DNA of 64,000 nucleotides from Actinoplanes flavus. GTDB lineage: Bacteria; Actinomycetota; Actinomycetes; Mycobacteriales; Micromonosporaceae. The stretch is taken from the NCBI RefSeq assembly GCF_017592555.1, contig NZ_JAGFNS010000011.1, forward strand, positions 62,001-126,000. The letters are read 5' to 3'. A program made the position numbers and the translations under genes. Shown in pieces: positions 1 through 8,404 of the stretch. The notes beneath the pieces are model-generated. The model was not told where the DNA came from and did not search any database. It saw only the letters and a program-made list of their open reading frames with translations. Position 1 is the stretch's first letter. Each line of letters opens with the position of its first letter.

Positions 1-178
1 CCAGCGCTGCCTCGCACTCCCTGAGACAGCCTTGACGGCCGGCTGGATCTTCGCGGCTGGCTCCCAGCGCTGTCTCGCGCTCCCGGAGACAGCCTTCTTG
101 ACGGCCGGCTGGATCTTCGCGGCTGGCTCTCAGGGCTGTCTCAAGTCCCCTCGAAACAGCTCCCACGGCCAGCTGGAC
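1..178. repeat. Tandem repeat of about 65 bp, three copies, each with an internal hairpin
   Basis: Copies run about 1-63, 64-129 and 130-178, the third being diverged. Each copy holds an inverted repeat of the type GCTGTCTC...GAGACAGC followed by a conserved stretch beginning GACGGCCGGCTGGATC. The array probably continues left of the window. The short open frame across it merely translates the repeat and resembles no protein, so I treat the region as non-coding. It lies downstream of the HAD gene that ends at 267 and could serve in transcription termination. Confidence 0.8.
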
Positions 179-266
179 CACGGAGCTCAGCCCGTCGGGG
201 GCGGCACAGGCGTGAGGCGGCAGATGATCGCGTGGAGCACCGGAGGCGGCCGACCCCCCGTACCCT

Positions 267-1061
267 TCAGAGGTTGAAAAGAGTGCGCAAATAGCGCGCG
301 ACGCCGTCCTCGTCGTTGGTGCCGGTCACCTCGTCGGCGATCGCGCGCAGCGCGGGATGCGCATTGCCCACCGCGACGCCCCGGCCCGCCCAGCTCAGCA
401 GCGGAATGTCGTTGGGCATGTCGCCGAAGGCGACGACCTGGTCGGCGGTGATGCCGTGCCGCTCACAGAGCCAGGCCAGCCCGGCGGCCTTGGTGACGCC
501 GGCCGCGGAGATCTCGACGAGCGCCGACGACGACGACCGGGTCGCCTCGGCCCGGTCGCCCAGGGTGCGGCTGACGAGTTCCAGGAAGTCGTCGGGGTCG
601 GCGGTGGCGGAGCGGGCCAGCAGCTTCACGGCGGGGGCCGCGGTCAGCTCCTCCGGGGAGGCGATCACCCGGACCCGGTCGTCGTGCTCCCACCGGATGG
701 TCCACGTGTCCTCGTGCAGGAAGGCGCGGCCGTCCTCGATCTCGACGGCGAGGGAGACGTCCGGAACCGTGTCGCGCAGGCGTTTCACGACGTCGATCAG
801 CAGCTCGCCGGGCAGCGGATCGGCACGCAGCACCTCGTCGGTGTCCGGGTCGTAGATGACCGCGCCGTTCGCGCAGATCGCGGGCAGCGGCGCCGACAAC
901 TGGTCGTAGAGCTGGCGGAGCCAGCGCAACGGGCGGCCGGTGACCAGGACCACCGGGACCGGGATCCGCTCCAGCACCTCCCGGGTGCCGGGGGACAGGC
1001 TGCGGTCGCTGGTGATCAGGGTGCCGTCGATGTCGGTGGCGACGAGCCGGAAGTCTGCCAT
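267..1061 (-). CDS. HAD-superfamily hydrolase (Cof type)
   Basis: This is a soluble phosphatase of the Cof/YbiV-like HAD branch, 264 residues, the usual length. The N-terminus carries DxDGTL (nucleophile Asp about residue 10), a VTGR motif follows near residue 42, a Lys lies near 190, and GDMPNDIPLL near 214 supplies the magnesium-binding acids. Substrates in the family are sugar phosphates, nucleotides or flavin phosphates and cannot be told from sequence. The ATG at 1061 overlaps the stop of the upstream HAD gene (TGATG), and a GTG at 1064 is an alternative start. The two HAD genes look like a tandem duplication expressed as one operon. Confidence 0.9.
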   Translation of the reverse strand: MADFRLVATDIDGTLITSDRSLSPGTREVLERIPVPVVLVTGRPLRWLRQLYDQLSAPLPAICANGAVIYDPDTDEVLRADPLPGELLIDVVKRLRDTVPDVSLAVEIEDGRAFLHEDTWTIRWEHDDRVRVIASPEELTAAPAVKLLARSATADPDDFLELVSRTLGDRAEATRSSSSALVEISAAGVTKAAGLAWLCERHGITADQVVAFGDMPNDIPLLSWAGRGVAVGNAHPALRAIADEVTGTNDEDGVARYLRTLFNL

Positions 1062-1870
1062 CACCTGGACAATAGCCGGTCCAGATAGTGCGCCACGCCG
1101 TCCTCGTCATTGGTGAGGGTCACATCGTCGGCCACCGCCAGCAGTGACGGGTGTGCATTGGCGACCGCCACCCGCCCCCAGCCGGCCCAGGCGAACATCG
1201 GCAGGTCGTTGGGCATGTCGCCGAAGACCAGCACATCGGACGGGTCGACCCCGATCGACTCGGCGACCACCGACAGGCCGGTGCCCTTGTCCACCGAGGG
1301 CGGACAGATCTCCACGTAGTCGAGGCCGGCCTGGGTGACCGTGGCCAGGGCCGGCGGCACGACCCGGTGGGCGATCGCGAGCAGTTCGTCGACGCCCAGC
1401 TCGAACGACCGGGCGAACGCCTTGATCACTTCGCTGTCGAGGCACTCGGCACGTGACCGGGACTCCACGGTCACCGGGAAACGCCAGGTCGGGTCGTAGT
1501 CGCCCCAGAGCGGGGCGTCGTCGTGCTCCAACGCCTCGAACATCACCGACAGCGGCCCGGCCACCGACTCCAGCGAGTCGAGCACCCGGCCGAGCGCCGG
1601 GCCGGGCAGGCGCGCCTGCCGCAGGTAGCGGGAGTCCTCCAGGTCGAGCACCCAGCCACCCTGGGCGAGCACGAGGAAGTCGGCGACCCGGATGTCGTTG
1701 CGGGTGAGGGAGGTGAGGCGGGGGCCGCGGCCGGTGGCGGCGACGATCCGGATGCCGGCGGCGCGGACCCGGTCGAGGATCTCGTGCGTGTAGGCCGAGA
1801 CGGTGTTGTCACTGCGGACCAGGGTGCCGTCCAGATCCGTGGCGATCAGCTTGGGGAGCCCGGGCTTCAT
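1061..1870 (-). CDS. HAD-superfamily hydrolase (Cof type), paralogue of its neighbour
   Basis: A 269-residue HAD phosphatase with DLDGTL at the N-terminus, ATGR as motif II and GDMPNDLPMF as the acidic metal motif. It is clearly homologous to the gene that follows it, with the same TNDEDGVA signature near the C-terminus. The ATG at 1870 is preceded by a good ribosome-binding site (GGAGG). A hairpin separates it from serS upstream, so the HAD pair is probably its own transcription unit. Substrate unknown. Confidence 0.9.
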   Translation of the reverse strand: MKPGLPKLIATDLDGTLVRSDNTVSAYTHEILDRVRAAGIRIVAATGRGPRLTSLTRNDIRVADFLVLAQGGWVLDLEDSRYLRQARLPGPALGRVLDSLESVAGPLSVMFEALEHDDAPLWGDYDPTWRFPVTVESRSRAECLDSEVIKAFARSFELGVDELLAIAHRVVPPALATVTQAGLDYVEICPPSVDKGTGLSVVAESIGVDPSDVLVFGDMPNDLPMFAWAGWGRVAVANAHPSLLAVADDVTLTNDEDGVAHYLDRLLSR

Positions 1871-1927
1871 CGGAACCTCCGAGGGTCGGCTGACCCCCGC
1901 GGAGGGCGGAAGGAGAACGGTACACCT

Positions 1928-1965
1928 GATCGGCTACCAGCTGCCATGACATCCGGTAGCCGATC
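1928..1965. terminator. Hairpin between serS and the HAD pair
   Basis: A perfect 11-bp stem, GATCGGCTACC pairing with GGTAGCCGATC, around a 16-base loop. It lies just downstream of the serS stop. There is no U-tract, as is common for actinobacterial terminators. Confidence 0.55.
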
Positions 1966-1978
1966 GATGACAAGGTCG

Positions 1979-3235
1979 TTACCGGGCCGGTTCCAGGACC
2001 TCACGGCCGAGGAAGGGCTGCAGCGCCTTCGGCACCCGCACCGAGCCGTCCGGCTGCTGGTGGTTCTCCAGGATCGGGATGAGCCAGCGGGTGGTGGCGA
2101 GCGTCCCGTTCAGCGTGGCGGCGATCTGCGGCTTGCCGTCCGCGTCCCGGTATCGGACGTTGAGCCGCCGCGCCTGGAAGGTGGTGCAGTTCGACGTCGA
2201 GGTGACCTCGCGGTACCGGCCCTGCGACGGCACCCACGCCTCGCAGTCGTACTTGCGGACCGCGCTCGACCCGAGGTCACCGGCGGCCACGTCGATCACC
2301 CGATACGGGATCTCGACCTTGGCCAGCATCTCCTCCTCCATGGCGAGCAGCCGCAGGTGCTCGGCCTCCGCCTCCTCGGGACGGCAGAACGAGAACATCT
2401 CCACCTTGTCGAACTGGTGGACCCGCAGGATGCCGCGCACGTCCTTGCCGTGTGAGCCGGCCTCCCGCCGGTAGCACGTCGACCAGCCGGCGAACCGCGA
2501 CGGCCCGCCGCTCAGGTCGATGATCTCGTTCGAGTGGTACGCCGCGAGCGCCACCTCCGAGGTGCCGACCAGGTAGAGGTCGTCCGCTTCGAGCCGGTAG
2601 ACCTCGCTGGCGTGCGAGCCGAGGAAGCCGGTGCCCTCCATCGACTCCGGCCGCACCAGGGTGGGCGTGATCGACGGCGTGAAACCGTGCTCGACCGCCT
2701 GCTGGATGGCCAGTTGCAGCATCCCGAGCTGGAGCAGGGCGCCCACACCGGTGAGGAAGTAGAACCGCGACCCGGACACCTTGGCCCCGCGCTCGGTGTC
2801 GATGGCCCGCAGCGCCTCACCGATCTCCAGATGGTCCCGCGGTGCGGCGATCTGCGGCTTGTCGCCGACCTCGCGCAGCACGACGAAGTCGTCCTCGCCG
2901 CCGGGCGGGGCGCCTACGGTCACGTTCGGCACGGCGAGGTGAGCGCGGCGCAGTGCCTGGTCGGCCTCGCCGGCGGCGGCTTCGGCCGCCTTCACCTCAA
3001 CGGCCAATTCCTTGGTACGCGCGAGCAGCGCGGCCCGCTCGTCCCCGGAAGCCTTGGCGACCTCCTTGCCGATGGACTTCTGCTCCGCCCGGACCGTCTC
3101 GAACCGCTGTGTGGCGGCCCGGCGCTCCTCGTCGGCACGCAGCAGGTCGTCCACGAGCTCGGTGGACTCTCCGCGCAGCCGCTGGCTGGCGCGGATCAGG
3201 TCGGGGTCGTCACGAAGCAGACGCAGGTCAATCAC
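1979..3235 (-). CDS. serS: Seryl-tRNA synthetase
   Basis: Class II aminoacyl-tRNA synthetase that charges tRNA-Ser. The 418-residue product has the N-terminal long coiled-coil arm (about residues 30-100) that contacts the long variable arm of tRNA-Ser, then the class II core: TSEVALAAYH, motif 2 around CYRREAGSHGKD, and motif 3 around STSNCTTFQARR. The frame stays open 28 codons further upstream, but the GTG at 3235 gives the conserved start (V/M-IDLRLLRDDP). A TACGCT -10 box lies 8 bases upstream at 3249-3244, so the mRNA is probably leaderless. Two tRNA-Ser genes occur elsewhere in the window. Confidence 0.97.
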   Translation of the reverse strand: MIDLRLLRDDPDLIRASQRLRGESTELVDDLLRADEERRAATQRFETVRAEQKSIGKEVAKASGDERAALLARTKELAVEVKAAEAAAGEADQALRRAHLAVPNVTVGAPPGGEDDFVVLREVGDKPQIAAPRDHLEIGEALRAIDTERGAKVSGSRFYFLTGVGALLQLGMLQLAIQQAVEHGFTPSITPTLVRPESMEGTGFLGSHASEVYRLEADDLYLVGTSEVALAAYHSNEIIDLSGGPSRFAGWSTCYRREAGSHGKDVRGILRVHQFDKVEMFSFCRPEEAEAEHLRLLAMEEEMLAKVEIPYRVIDVAAGDLGSSAVRKYDCEAWVPSQGRYREVTSTSNCTTFQARRLNVRYRDADGKPQIAATLNGTLATTRWLIPILENHQQPDGSVRVPKALQPFLGREVLEPAR

Positions 3236-3290
3236 GGTTGTCGAGCGTACCGGCGTCCCGGCCCGATCATCACCCGGATATCCCCGGGTG

Positions 3291-3956
3291 TCACGATCGG
3301 TGTGGCTGGTCCAGCTCACCGGGCAGCGACGCGAACGGTGCGGTCGGGGCGATGCTCAGGTCGAGGTCGTCCGGGCCGCTCTCCACCGGGGCCGGTTCGG
3401 TGATCTCGCGCGGGCGGGGCTCGGGCAGGCGCAGCGCGGCCATCGCCAGGACCACGGCGGCGAACGCGCACCACAGGCCGCGGCCGGGGGCGATCGTCAG
3501 GTTCTCGTCGGCCAGGTCGACGAGGAAGTACTTCGGGATGATGAGGCTGGTGTCCCCGATCACCGGAACCAGCGTCACCAGCATCGCGAACAGCAGGCCC
3601 CCGGTGGCCAGACCGGCGAGCCGGGCGTAGCGGCGGCCCTCGGCCGGACCGAAAAGGGTCAGCACGACCGTGATCGTCAGCAGGAACAGCCCGATCAGGT
3701 AGCCGCCGCCGGCCGCGCCCATGTCGACCAGTTCGGTACGCACGACACGCTGACCGGGCAGGGAGCCGTCGCCGTACGCCAGCCCTTCCAGATCGGTGGT
3801 CTGCCACTCGGAGATCAGCGAGCCGAATGCCGCCGCCGCGGCGAGCACCGCGGTCAGAACCGGAAGCCGATGGTCCCTCCCGAGGTCACGGAGGAAGCTT
3901 CGCCGCTCGGGGGCGCCGAACGAGATGACCGATTCCTGCGACATGGGATCCATCAT
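3291..3956 (-). CDS. Predicted four-helix membrane protein
   Basis: A 221-residue protein of unknown function. It has a polar N-terminus, about four hydrophobic segments (near residues 30-50, 85-105, 115-135 and 160-180) and an acidic, proline-containing C-terminal tail. The loop between helices 1 and 2 is long and probably extracytoplasmic. No catalytic motif is visible. Tandem ATGs at 3956/3953 are the likeliest start; another ATG lies at 3944. It is divergent from the OsmC gene, with 54 bp between start codons. Confidence 0.75.
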   Translation of the reverse strand: MMDPMSQESVISFGAPERRSFLRDLGRDHRLPVLTAVLAAAAAFGSLISEWQTTDLEGLAYGDGSLPGQRVVRTELVDMGAAGGGYLIGLFLLTITVVLTLFGPAEGRRYARLAGLATGGLLFAMLVTLVPVIGDTSLIIPKYFLVDLADENLTIAPGRGLWCAFAAVVLAMAALRLPEPRPREITEPAPVESGPDDLDLSIAPTAPFASLPGELDQPHRS

Positions 3957-4010
3957 GACCCCAGCCCGGTCTGCGAACCAACGAGCCGGATATCGGATAG
4001 CGTCGGGGAC

Positions 4011-4439
4011 ATGCCTATTCGTTCTTCTTCTGCCCGCTGGGAAGGGAACCTCGTCGAGGGTTCCGGCACTGTCAAGACCGGCAAGGGCGGCCTCCAGGGC
4101 GCCTACTCCTTCAAGTCGCGCTTCGAGGAGGGCGAGGGGACCAACCCCGAGGAGTTGATCGCGGCCGCGCACGCCGGCTGCTTCTCGATGGCCTTCTCGA
4201 AGGGCCTCGCCGACGCGGGCTTCACGCCCACCTCGGTGGAGACCGTCGCGAAGGTCCACTTGGACAAGACCGACGCCGGGTTCGGCGTCTCCCGCATCGA
4301 CCTGGAGACGGTCGGCGACGTCCCGGGGATCGACGACGCCAAGTTCCAGGAGCTGGCGCAGGGCGCCAAGGAGAACTGCCCGATCTCGCGCCTGCTCAGC
4401 CCGGGCGCGGAGATCAGCCTGGTCGCCAAGCTGTCCTGA
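4011..4439 (+). CDS. OsmC-family peroxiredoxin
   Basis: Thiol-dependent organic hydroperoxide reductase of the OsmC family, cytoplasmic, 142 residues, full family length. The two redox cysteines are present: Cys57 in AAHAGCFSM and a second in the KENCPISRLL segment near residue 122. The start is fixed by a TAGCGT -10 box at 3998-4003 followed by exactly 7 bases and the ATG, so the message is probably leaderless. No OhrR-like regulator is adjacent. Confidence 0.93.
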   Translation: MPIRSSSARWEGNLVEGSGTVKTGKGGLQGAYSFKSRFEEGEGTNPEELIAAAHAGCFSMAFSKGLADAGFTPTSVETVAKVHLDKTDAGFGVSRIDLETVGDVPGIDDAKFQELAQGAKENCPISRLLSPGAEISLVAKLS

Positions 4440-4503
4440 GGCACTCCGGCGCGGCCGGGCACCGGTCGCGCCGGAAATCCGGAAACCCGGGCACAATGGG
4501 CTC

Positions 4504-4857
4504 GTGCCGGTCGAGATGAGTCCAGAACGCTTCGAGGAGTTGGTGGGCGAGGCCCTCGATGAGGTCCCCGTCGAGTTGATGTCGTTGATGAACAACGTGG
4601 TCTTCCTGGTGGAGGACCTTCCCCCGGGCGGCGGTGACGACCTGCTCGGGGTGTACGAGGGGGTCGCCCTCACCGAACGCGGCTGGGACTACGCCGGTGC
4701 GCTGCCCGACCGGATCACCATCTTCCGGCTGCCCACCCTCAAGGTGTGCGACACCGAGGAGGACGTGGTGGACGAGGTCGCGATCACCGTGGTGCACGAG
4801 ATCGCCCACCACTTCGGCATCGACGACCAGCGGCTTCACGAGCTCGGCTGGGCCTGA
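4504..4857 (+). CDS. Zincin-like metallopeptidase family protein
   Basis: A 117-residue protein of the small actinobacterial metallopeptidase family (COG3824 type). HEIAHH at about 98-103 forms the zinc-binding HExxH, followed by GIDD and a nearby HELG. The N-terminal half is acidic and lacks a signal peptide, so the protein is cytoplasmic. The start is GTG at 4504, six bases after a CACAAT box; an ATG at 4516 is the alternative. Physiological substrate unknown. It converges on pheA with 9 bases between stops. Confidence 0.9.
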   Translation: MPVEMSPERFEELVGEALDEVPVELMSLMNNVVFLVEDLPPGGGDDLLGVYEGVALTERGWDYAGALPDRITIFRLPTLKVCDTEEDVVDEVAITVVHEIAHHFGIDDQRLHELGWA

Positions 4858-4866
4858 CCGGCCGGG

Positions 4867-5796
4867 TCAGCTCCCCGAGCGCAGCCGCTCCAGCCAGGCC
4901 GCCGAGTCGGCGAAGTCGTCGTCGGAGAGGCCGGGCGGGGCGGCCACCGGCGCCTCGGGCTGGAGGCGGTGCTTCGGGTAGCTGCCGAGGAAACGGACCT
5001 CGGCGCAGATCCGGCGGAGCCCCTGCAGTGCTTCGCCGAGACGCGGCTCGGCCACGTGCCCGGTGCAGTCGAGGAAGAACACGTACGTCCCGAGCTGCTC
5101 CCCGGTCGGCCGCGACTCGATCCGGGACAGGTTGATGCCCCGCACCGCCAGCTCGGTCAGCACCGCGAGCAGCGCCCCCACCTGATCGTGGCGGATCGAC
5201 ACGGCCAGGGAGGTGACGTCGTCCCCGGTCGGGGCGGCCGGTGGGCCGGGCCGGGTGAGCAGCGCGAAACGGGTGACCGCCTCGGCCCGGTCGGCGATCT
5301 TCTCGGCCAGCACCGTGAGCCCGTTGCGGCCCACCCCGATCGGGGCGCAGATGGCCGCGTCGTACTCCCCGGTGGCGGCGCTGATCGCGGCCGCCGCGTT
5401 GGACAGCACGTCGACGACGACCGCGTCCGGCACGTTCGCCTGGAGCCAGTGCCGGCACTGGGCGGACGCCTGCGGGTGCGCGGCGATCGACCGGATCGCG
5501 GCGAGCGGCGCCGCCGTCCGCGCTCCGAGCACGAACTCGACCGGCAGCAGCACCTCGCGCGTGATCATCAGCGGGCTGCCGGTGATCAGCTCGTCCAGGG
5601 TGACCGGGACCGCCCCGCCGACCGAATTCTCCAGGGGAACGAGTGCCGCGTCCGCCGCGCCGCTGCGCACCGCCTCGAGCGCCTCGGGCACGCTCCGGGC
5701 CGGGGTGCGCTCGCCCTGCTCGGCGGCGGGGATGGTGCGCAGAGCGGCCTCGGTGAAGGTGCCCTCCGGGCCGAGGTATGCGAAACGGACAGGCAT
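4867..5796 (-). CDS. pheA: Prephenate dehydratase
   Basis: Converts prephenate to phenylpyruvate, the committed step to phenylalanine. The 309-residue monofunctional enzyme has the periplasmic-binding-like catalytic domain (YLGPEGTFTE at the start, TRF near residue 185) and a C-terminal ACT domain with the GINLSRIESRP phenylalanine-binding motif, so feedback inhibition by phenylalanine is expected. There is no fused chorismate mutase. I use the ATG at 5796, which matches the family; a GTG at 5814 overlaps the stop of the upstream lipoprotein gene by 4 bases and could instead couple translation. Confidence 0.95.
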   Translation of the reverse strand: MPVRFAYLGPEGTFTEAALRTIPAAEQGERTPARSVPEALEAVRSGAADAALVPLENSVGGAVPVTLDELITGSPLMITREVLLPVEFVLGARTAAPLAAIRSIAAHPQASAQCRHWLQANVPDAVVVDVLSNAAAAISAATGEYDAAICAPIGVGRNGLTVLAEKIADRAEAVTRFALLTRPGPPAAPTGDDVTSLAVSIRHDQVGALLAVLTELAVRGINLSRIESRPTGEQLGTYVFFLDCTGHVAEPRLGEALQGLRRICAEVRFLGSYPKHRLQPEAPVAAPPGLSDDDFADSAAWLERLRSGS

Positions 5797-5810
5797 TCCC
5801 GGAAGTCTAA

Positions 5811-6377
5811 TCACTCACCGCAGGCGAGCACCCGGATCCCGGCCGGCGCCTCCGCCTTCACCCGGGGGTTGCACACGTCGGTGCCGGCGGTGACGATCGC
5901 GAGGGTCGCGCCCTTGCCGGTGGTGACGACCGACAGCGGCTCGGCGGACTCGGCGCCGACCAGGCCGGCCGTGGCGAAGGCCCACGTGCCCGCGCAGTAC
6001 GGCCCGTCGGTGACGGTCAGCTCCTTGTCCGGCACCGCCGGGCTCTCCTTGAGCTCGGTGACGATCTGTGCCGCGGTCGGCTCGCCGGTGCACCGGGGCG
6101 CGTGTGACCGCGTCGGGCTCGGGCTGGGGGTGGCGGTGGTCGGCACCGTCGTCCGGACCGGAGTCGTGGTGTAGACGGTGGTCGGCGGTGTGTACGTCGG
6201 CATCGTCGTCGGCAGGGTGGTCGGCAGGGTGGCCGGGGCCGCGCCGGACGCCGGAGGGGCAGCGCTCAACCGGGGCAGGGAAGGGCTGGTGGGCAGCGCC
6301 TCGGGCGGGGCGCCACAGGAGGCGCTCAGCAGCAGCGCTCCCACCACCAGGGGAAGGTGACCTGTGCGGGGGGACAC
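5811..6377 (-). CDS. Probable secreted lipoprotein with Ser/Thr/Pro-rich linker
   Basis: A 188-residue protein with a signal peptide ending in LLLSASC; the lipobox is slightly atypical (Ser at -3). Residues about 25-95 are a low-complexity Pro/Thr/Ser spacer typical of wall-spanning linkers. The folded C-terminal half has three cysteines in patterns such as RCTGEPT, GPYCAGTW and DVCNPR, suggesting an extracytoplasmic disulfide-bonded domain. It starts with GTG. Function unknown; it ends in a 4-base overlap with a possible upstream start of pheA. Confidence 0.75.
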   Translation of the reverse strand: MSPRTGHLPLVVGALLLSASCGAPPEALPTSPSLPRLSAAPPASGAAPATLPTTLPTTMPTYTPPTTVYTTTPVRTTVPTTATPSPSPTRSHAPRCTGEPTAAQIVTELKESPAVPDKELTVTDGPYCAGTWAFATAGLVGAESAEPLSVVTTGKGATLAIVTAGTDVCNPRVKAEAPAGIRVLACGE

Positions 6378-6401
6378 GCGCTCATGGTATGAGCCGAGAG
6401 G

Positions 6402-6788
6402 TCAGCTGGCGATCCGATGACCCGCCGCGGCGAGCGTGTTGATCGCTTCGGTCAGCCGCACGGTCGGGACCAGCAGATAGTCCGTGTCGTACGTCGAGAA
6501 GGTCACGATGTTGACCCGGGCCTCGGCCAGCGGCCCGACCAGCGACGCGAGCACCCCGGTCATGGCCAGGTTGAGGTCGGCGACGCGCAGACACCGCCAG
6601 GCCGTGTCGGCGACCGCGTTCTCGGGCACCCGGTCGTTCGGGCAGATCACCGAGAGCTCGTCGACGCCCCAGGTCACCGAGATGACGCTCTTGTCGTCCG
6701 GACCTGCGGTGAGCGAGGCGGGCAGGGTCGAGCCGGCCGGAAGCCGACACACCGCGTATTCACCCGGTAACAGGTCTAGATCGAGCAT
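6402..6788 (-). CDS. ACT domain-containing protein
   Basis: A 128-residue small regulatory protein of the COG3603 type, two ACT-like halves; the C-terminal half (LNLAMTGVLASLVGPLAEARVNI) is the recognisable ACT fold. Such proteins are thought to bind amino acids; the ligand here is unknown. A TAGTCT box at 6800-6795 sits six bases before the ATG, indicating a leaderless transcript. It is close to pheA, but a lipoprotein gene lies between. Confidence 0.85.
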   Translation of the reverse strand: MLDLDLLPGEYAVCRLPAGSTLPASLTAGPDDKSVISVTWGVDELSVICPNDRVPENAVADTAWRCLRVADLNLAMTGVLASLVGPLAEARVNIVTFSTYDTDYLLVPTVRLTEAINTLAAAGHRIAS

Positions 6789-6871
6789 GTTGGCAGACTA
6801 CGTTGCGGATCTGTAACGTCCAATGCCCGCCAAGTGCGTTGAACACCACACCGGCGCGGACAAAAGGGACG

Positions 6872-7333
6872 TCAGTAGCGTACCGGGGACAGGAAGGTCA
6901 GTGTCCCGCCGATCCGGTCACCCGCCTGGAGTGGCGTGGAGACGGCGTCGACGGTGAGCGCGGGCACACCGTCACCCGGCACGACCCGCATGAGGCCCCG
7001 GGCCAGCCGTTCACTGCGCAGCGCCAGCAGCGGCGGGATGTTCTCCGCCTCGGGCTCCTCCAGACGGCCACCGCCGGCCGTGAAGTCGATGAGGTGCAGC
7101 GCGGCGTTGAGCCGTTGACCGATCGCGTCGGCCGGTTTGCCCAGGCCGAGCAGTTCACTGCCGGACGGCGACACCGCGAGTATCGAGCCGTTGACGTCGA
7201 TCACCAGGCACGGCTCGGCGGCCACCGCGACCGTCATCGACCAGCGCTCGACGCTGGTGACGAACTCGGCCTCGGACGGTGTGCGGGCCTGGGGTACGAA
7301 CGCTCCCGAGAGGGAGAGCTCAACATGCGCCAC
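6872..7333 (-). CDS. PAS-domain protein
   Basis: A 153-residue stand-alone PAS-fold protein. Residues about 40-70 (CLVIDVNGSILAVSPSGSELLGL) are a typical PAS N-terminal strand and helix, and the C-terminus contains the returning strands (GDRIGGTLTFLSP). No kinase, GGDEF or DNA-binding domain is attached, so it may sense a ligand or pair with another protein. The GTG at 7333 is preceded by AGGAGG. Ligand and partner are unknown. Confidence 0.75.
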   Translation of the reverse strand: MAHVELSLSGAFVPQARTPSEAEFVTSVERWSMTVAVAAEPCLVIDVNGSILAVSPSGSELLGLGKPADAIGQRLNAALHLIDFTAGGGRLEEPEAENIPPLLALRSERLARGLMRVVPGDGVPALTVDAVSTPLQAGDRIGGTLTFLSPVRY

Positions 7334-7406
7334 CGGCTCCTCCTCGTTCGTGTGGACGTCGCTGACCGGCGCGGAACGTCGGTCAGCGACGGCGTCGCAG
7401 CGAACG

Positions 7407-8141
7407 TTACCGGCGGCTCAGCCGCTTGTCAGCGGCCGTCTGTCCGTTGCCGTACGAAGAGTAGTCGTGGTTCGGGCGCCAGGGCGCGTTCGACCAGGTG
7501 CCCGGGTGCTGGGCGACGGCGGTCAGCTTGGCCGCGGTGGCCGGGGAGATCTTCCCGCCCCCGGCGATCAGGAGGCGGTCGAGCTCCTTGTCGGTGGAGA
7601 CCAGGCAGTCCTTCGGCAGGCCGTGGACGCTGATCACACCGGAGCCGACGAACGTCAGCACGGCCGTCACCGGGACGTTGAGACCCACGACGGCGGAGAT
7701 CGCCTTGGCGGCACGGCGCGCGTCACGACGGGCCTCGGCCACATACTCCGGGCGCTTCCCGTTGATCTGGACGACGTCACCGGCGATCAGCACGCGGGAG
7801 CGGCCGTGGTCGGCCACCGTGACGGCGTAGACACCGCCGGGTCCGATGGCGAGGAATCCGGCACGCTCGTCGGCCGGGTTCGGTTCGTAGTACGCGTTGG
7901 TCAGGTCGGTCCGCGGCCAGTCGACGATGTGCCAGTTCGGCCCGAGGCGGTCGAGGCGGGTGAGAGCGCGTGCTCCGGCGGCCTCGATGCGGCGGGCGCC
8001 ACGTTCGGCGCGGCGACGGCGGGCCCACTCGGCCGGCGTGGTCATCCGCTGCGTGTCCTCCAGCAGGGACGAGGTCCGGTCGACGGTGGCGAGGGTTTGG
8101 GACGACATGGGCAGCGCGGGGCGGGCGGGGAAGACAGTCAC
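7407..8141 (-). CDS. NERD-like (nuclease-related) domain protein
   Basis: A 244-residue protein with an Arg-rich helical N-terminus (about 35-70) and a C-terminal alpha/beta region resembling the NERD nuclease-like fold (GPNWHIVDWPRTDLTNAYYE, FLAIGPGGVYAVTV, VPVTAVLTFVG). No signal peptide or membrane helix is visible. The GTG at 8141 is preceded by GGAGGT at ideal distance, which I prefer to a later ATG at 8108 and to an upstream extension. Activity is not established for this branch. Confidence 0.75.
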   Translation of the reverse strand: MTVFPARPALPMSSQTLATVDRTSSLLEDTQRMTTPAEWARRRRAERGARRIEAAGARALTRLDRLGPNWHIVDWPRTDLTNAYYEPNPADERAGFLAIGPGGVYAVTVADHGRSRVLIAGDVVQINGKRPEYVAEARRDARRAAKAISAVVGLNVPVTAVLTFVGSGVISVHGLPKDCLVSTDKELDRLLIAGGGKISPATAAKLTAVAQHPGTWSNAPWRPNHDYSSYGNGQTAADKRLSRR

Positions 8142-8404
8142 TGCAGACCTCCGGCAAAAGGTCAGTCGGGCTCTCTTTTCCAACTACCGTACGTGCTCGT
8201 TCCCCTACAGAACAGGGTCACAGGGCGGGAAAGAAAGAGAATGAGTGTGGATGAATGACATATTCACGACAACGTCTTCTTTCGCATGGTGCATCGTCGC
8301 ACCTTCTCAAGCTATCGCTCCGCCCGGCCGGATGCATGACTGTCCCAAGATCTAGTCAGAACGTCACGGCCCGATCGCGCTCGGTACCGGCTAACGTCGG
8401 CCGT

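Noticed and set aside
3236..3290. T-box leader for serS
   Set aside because: The space is too short and a leaderless promoter explains the start.
8252..8266. ARG box (TGAAT-N-ATTCA) before arginine deiminase
   Set aside because: The spacer is five bases instead of four and it lies 140 bases upstream; too weak to claim ArgR control.
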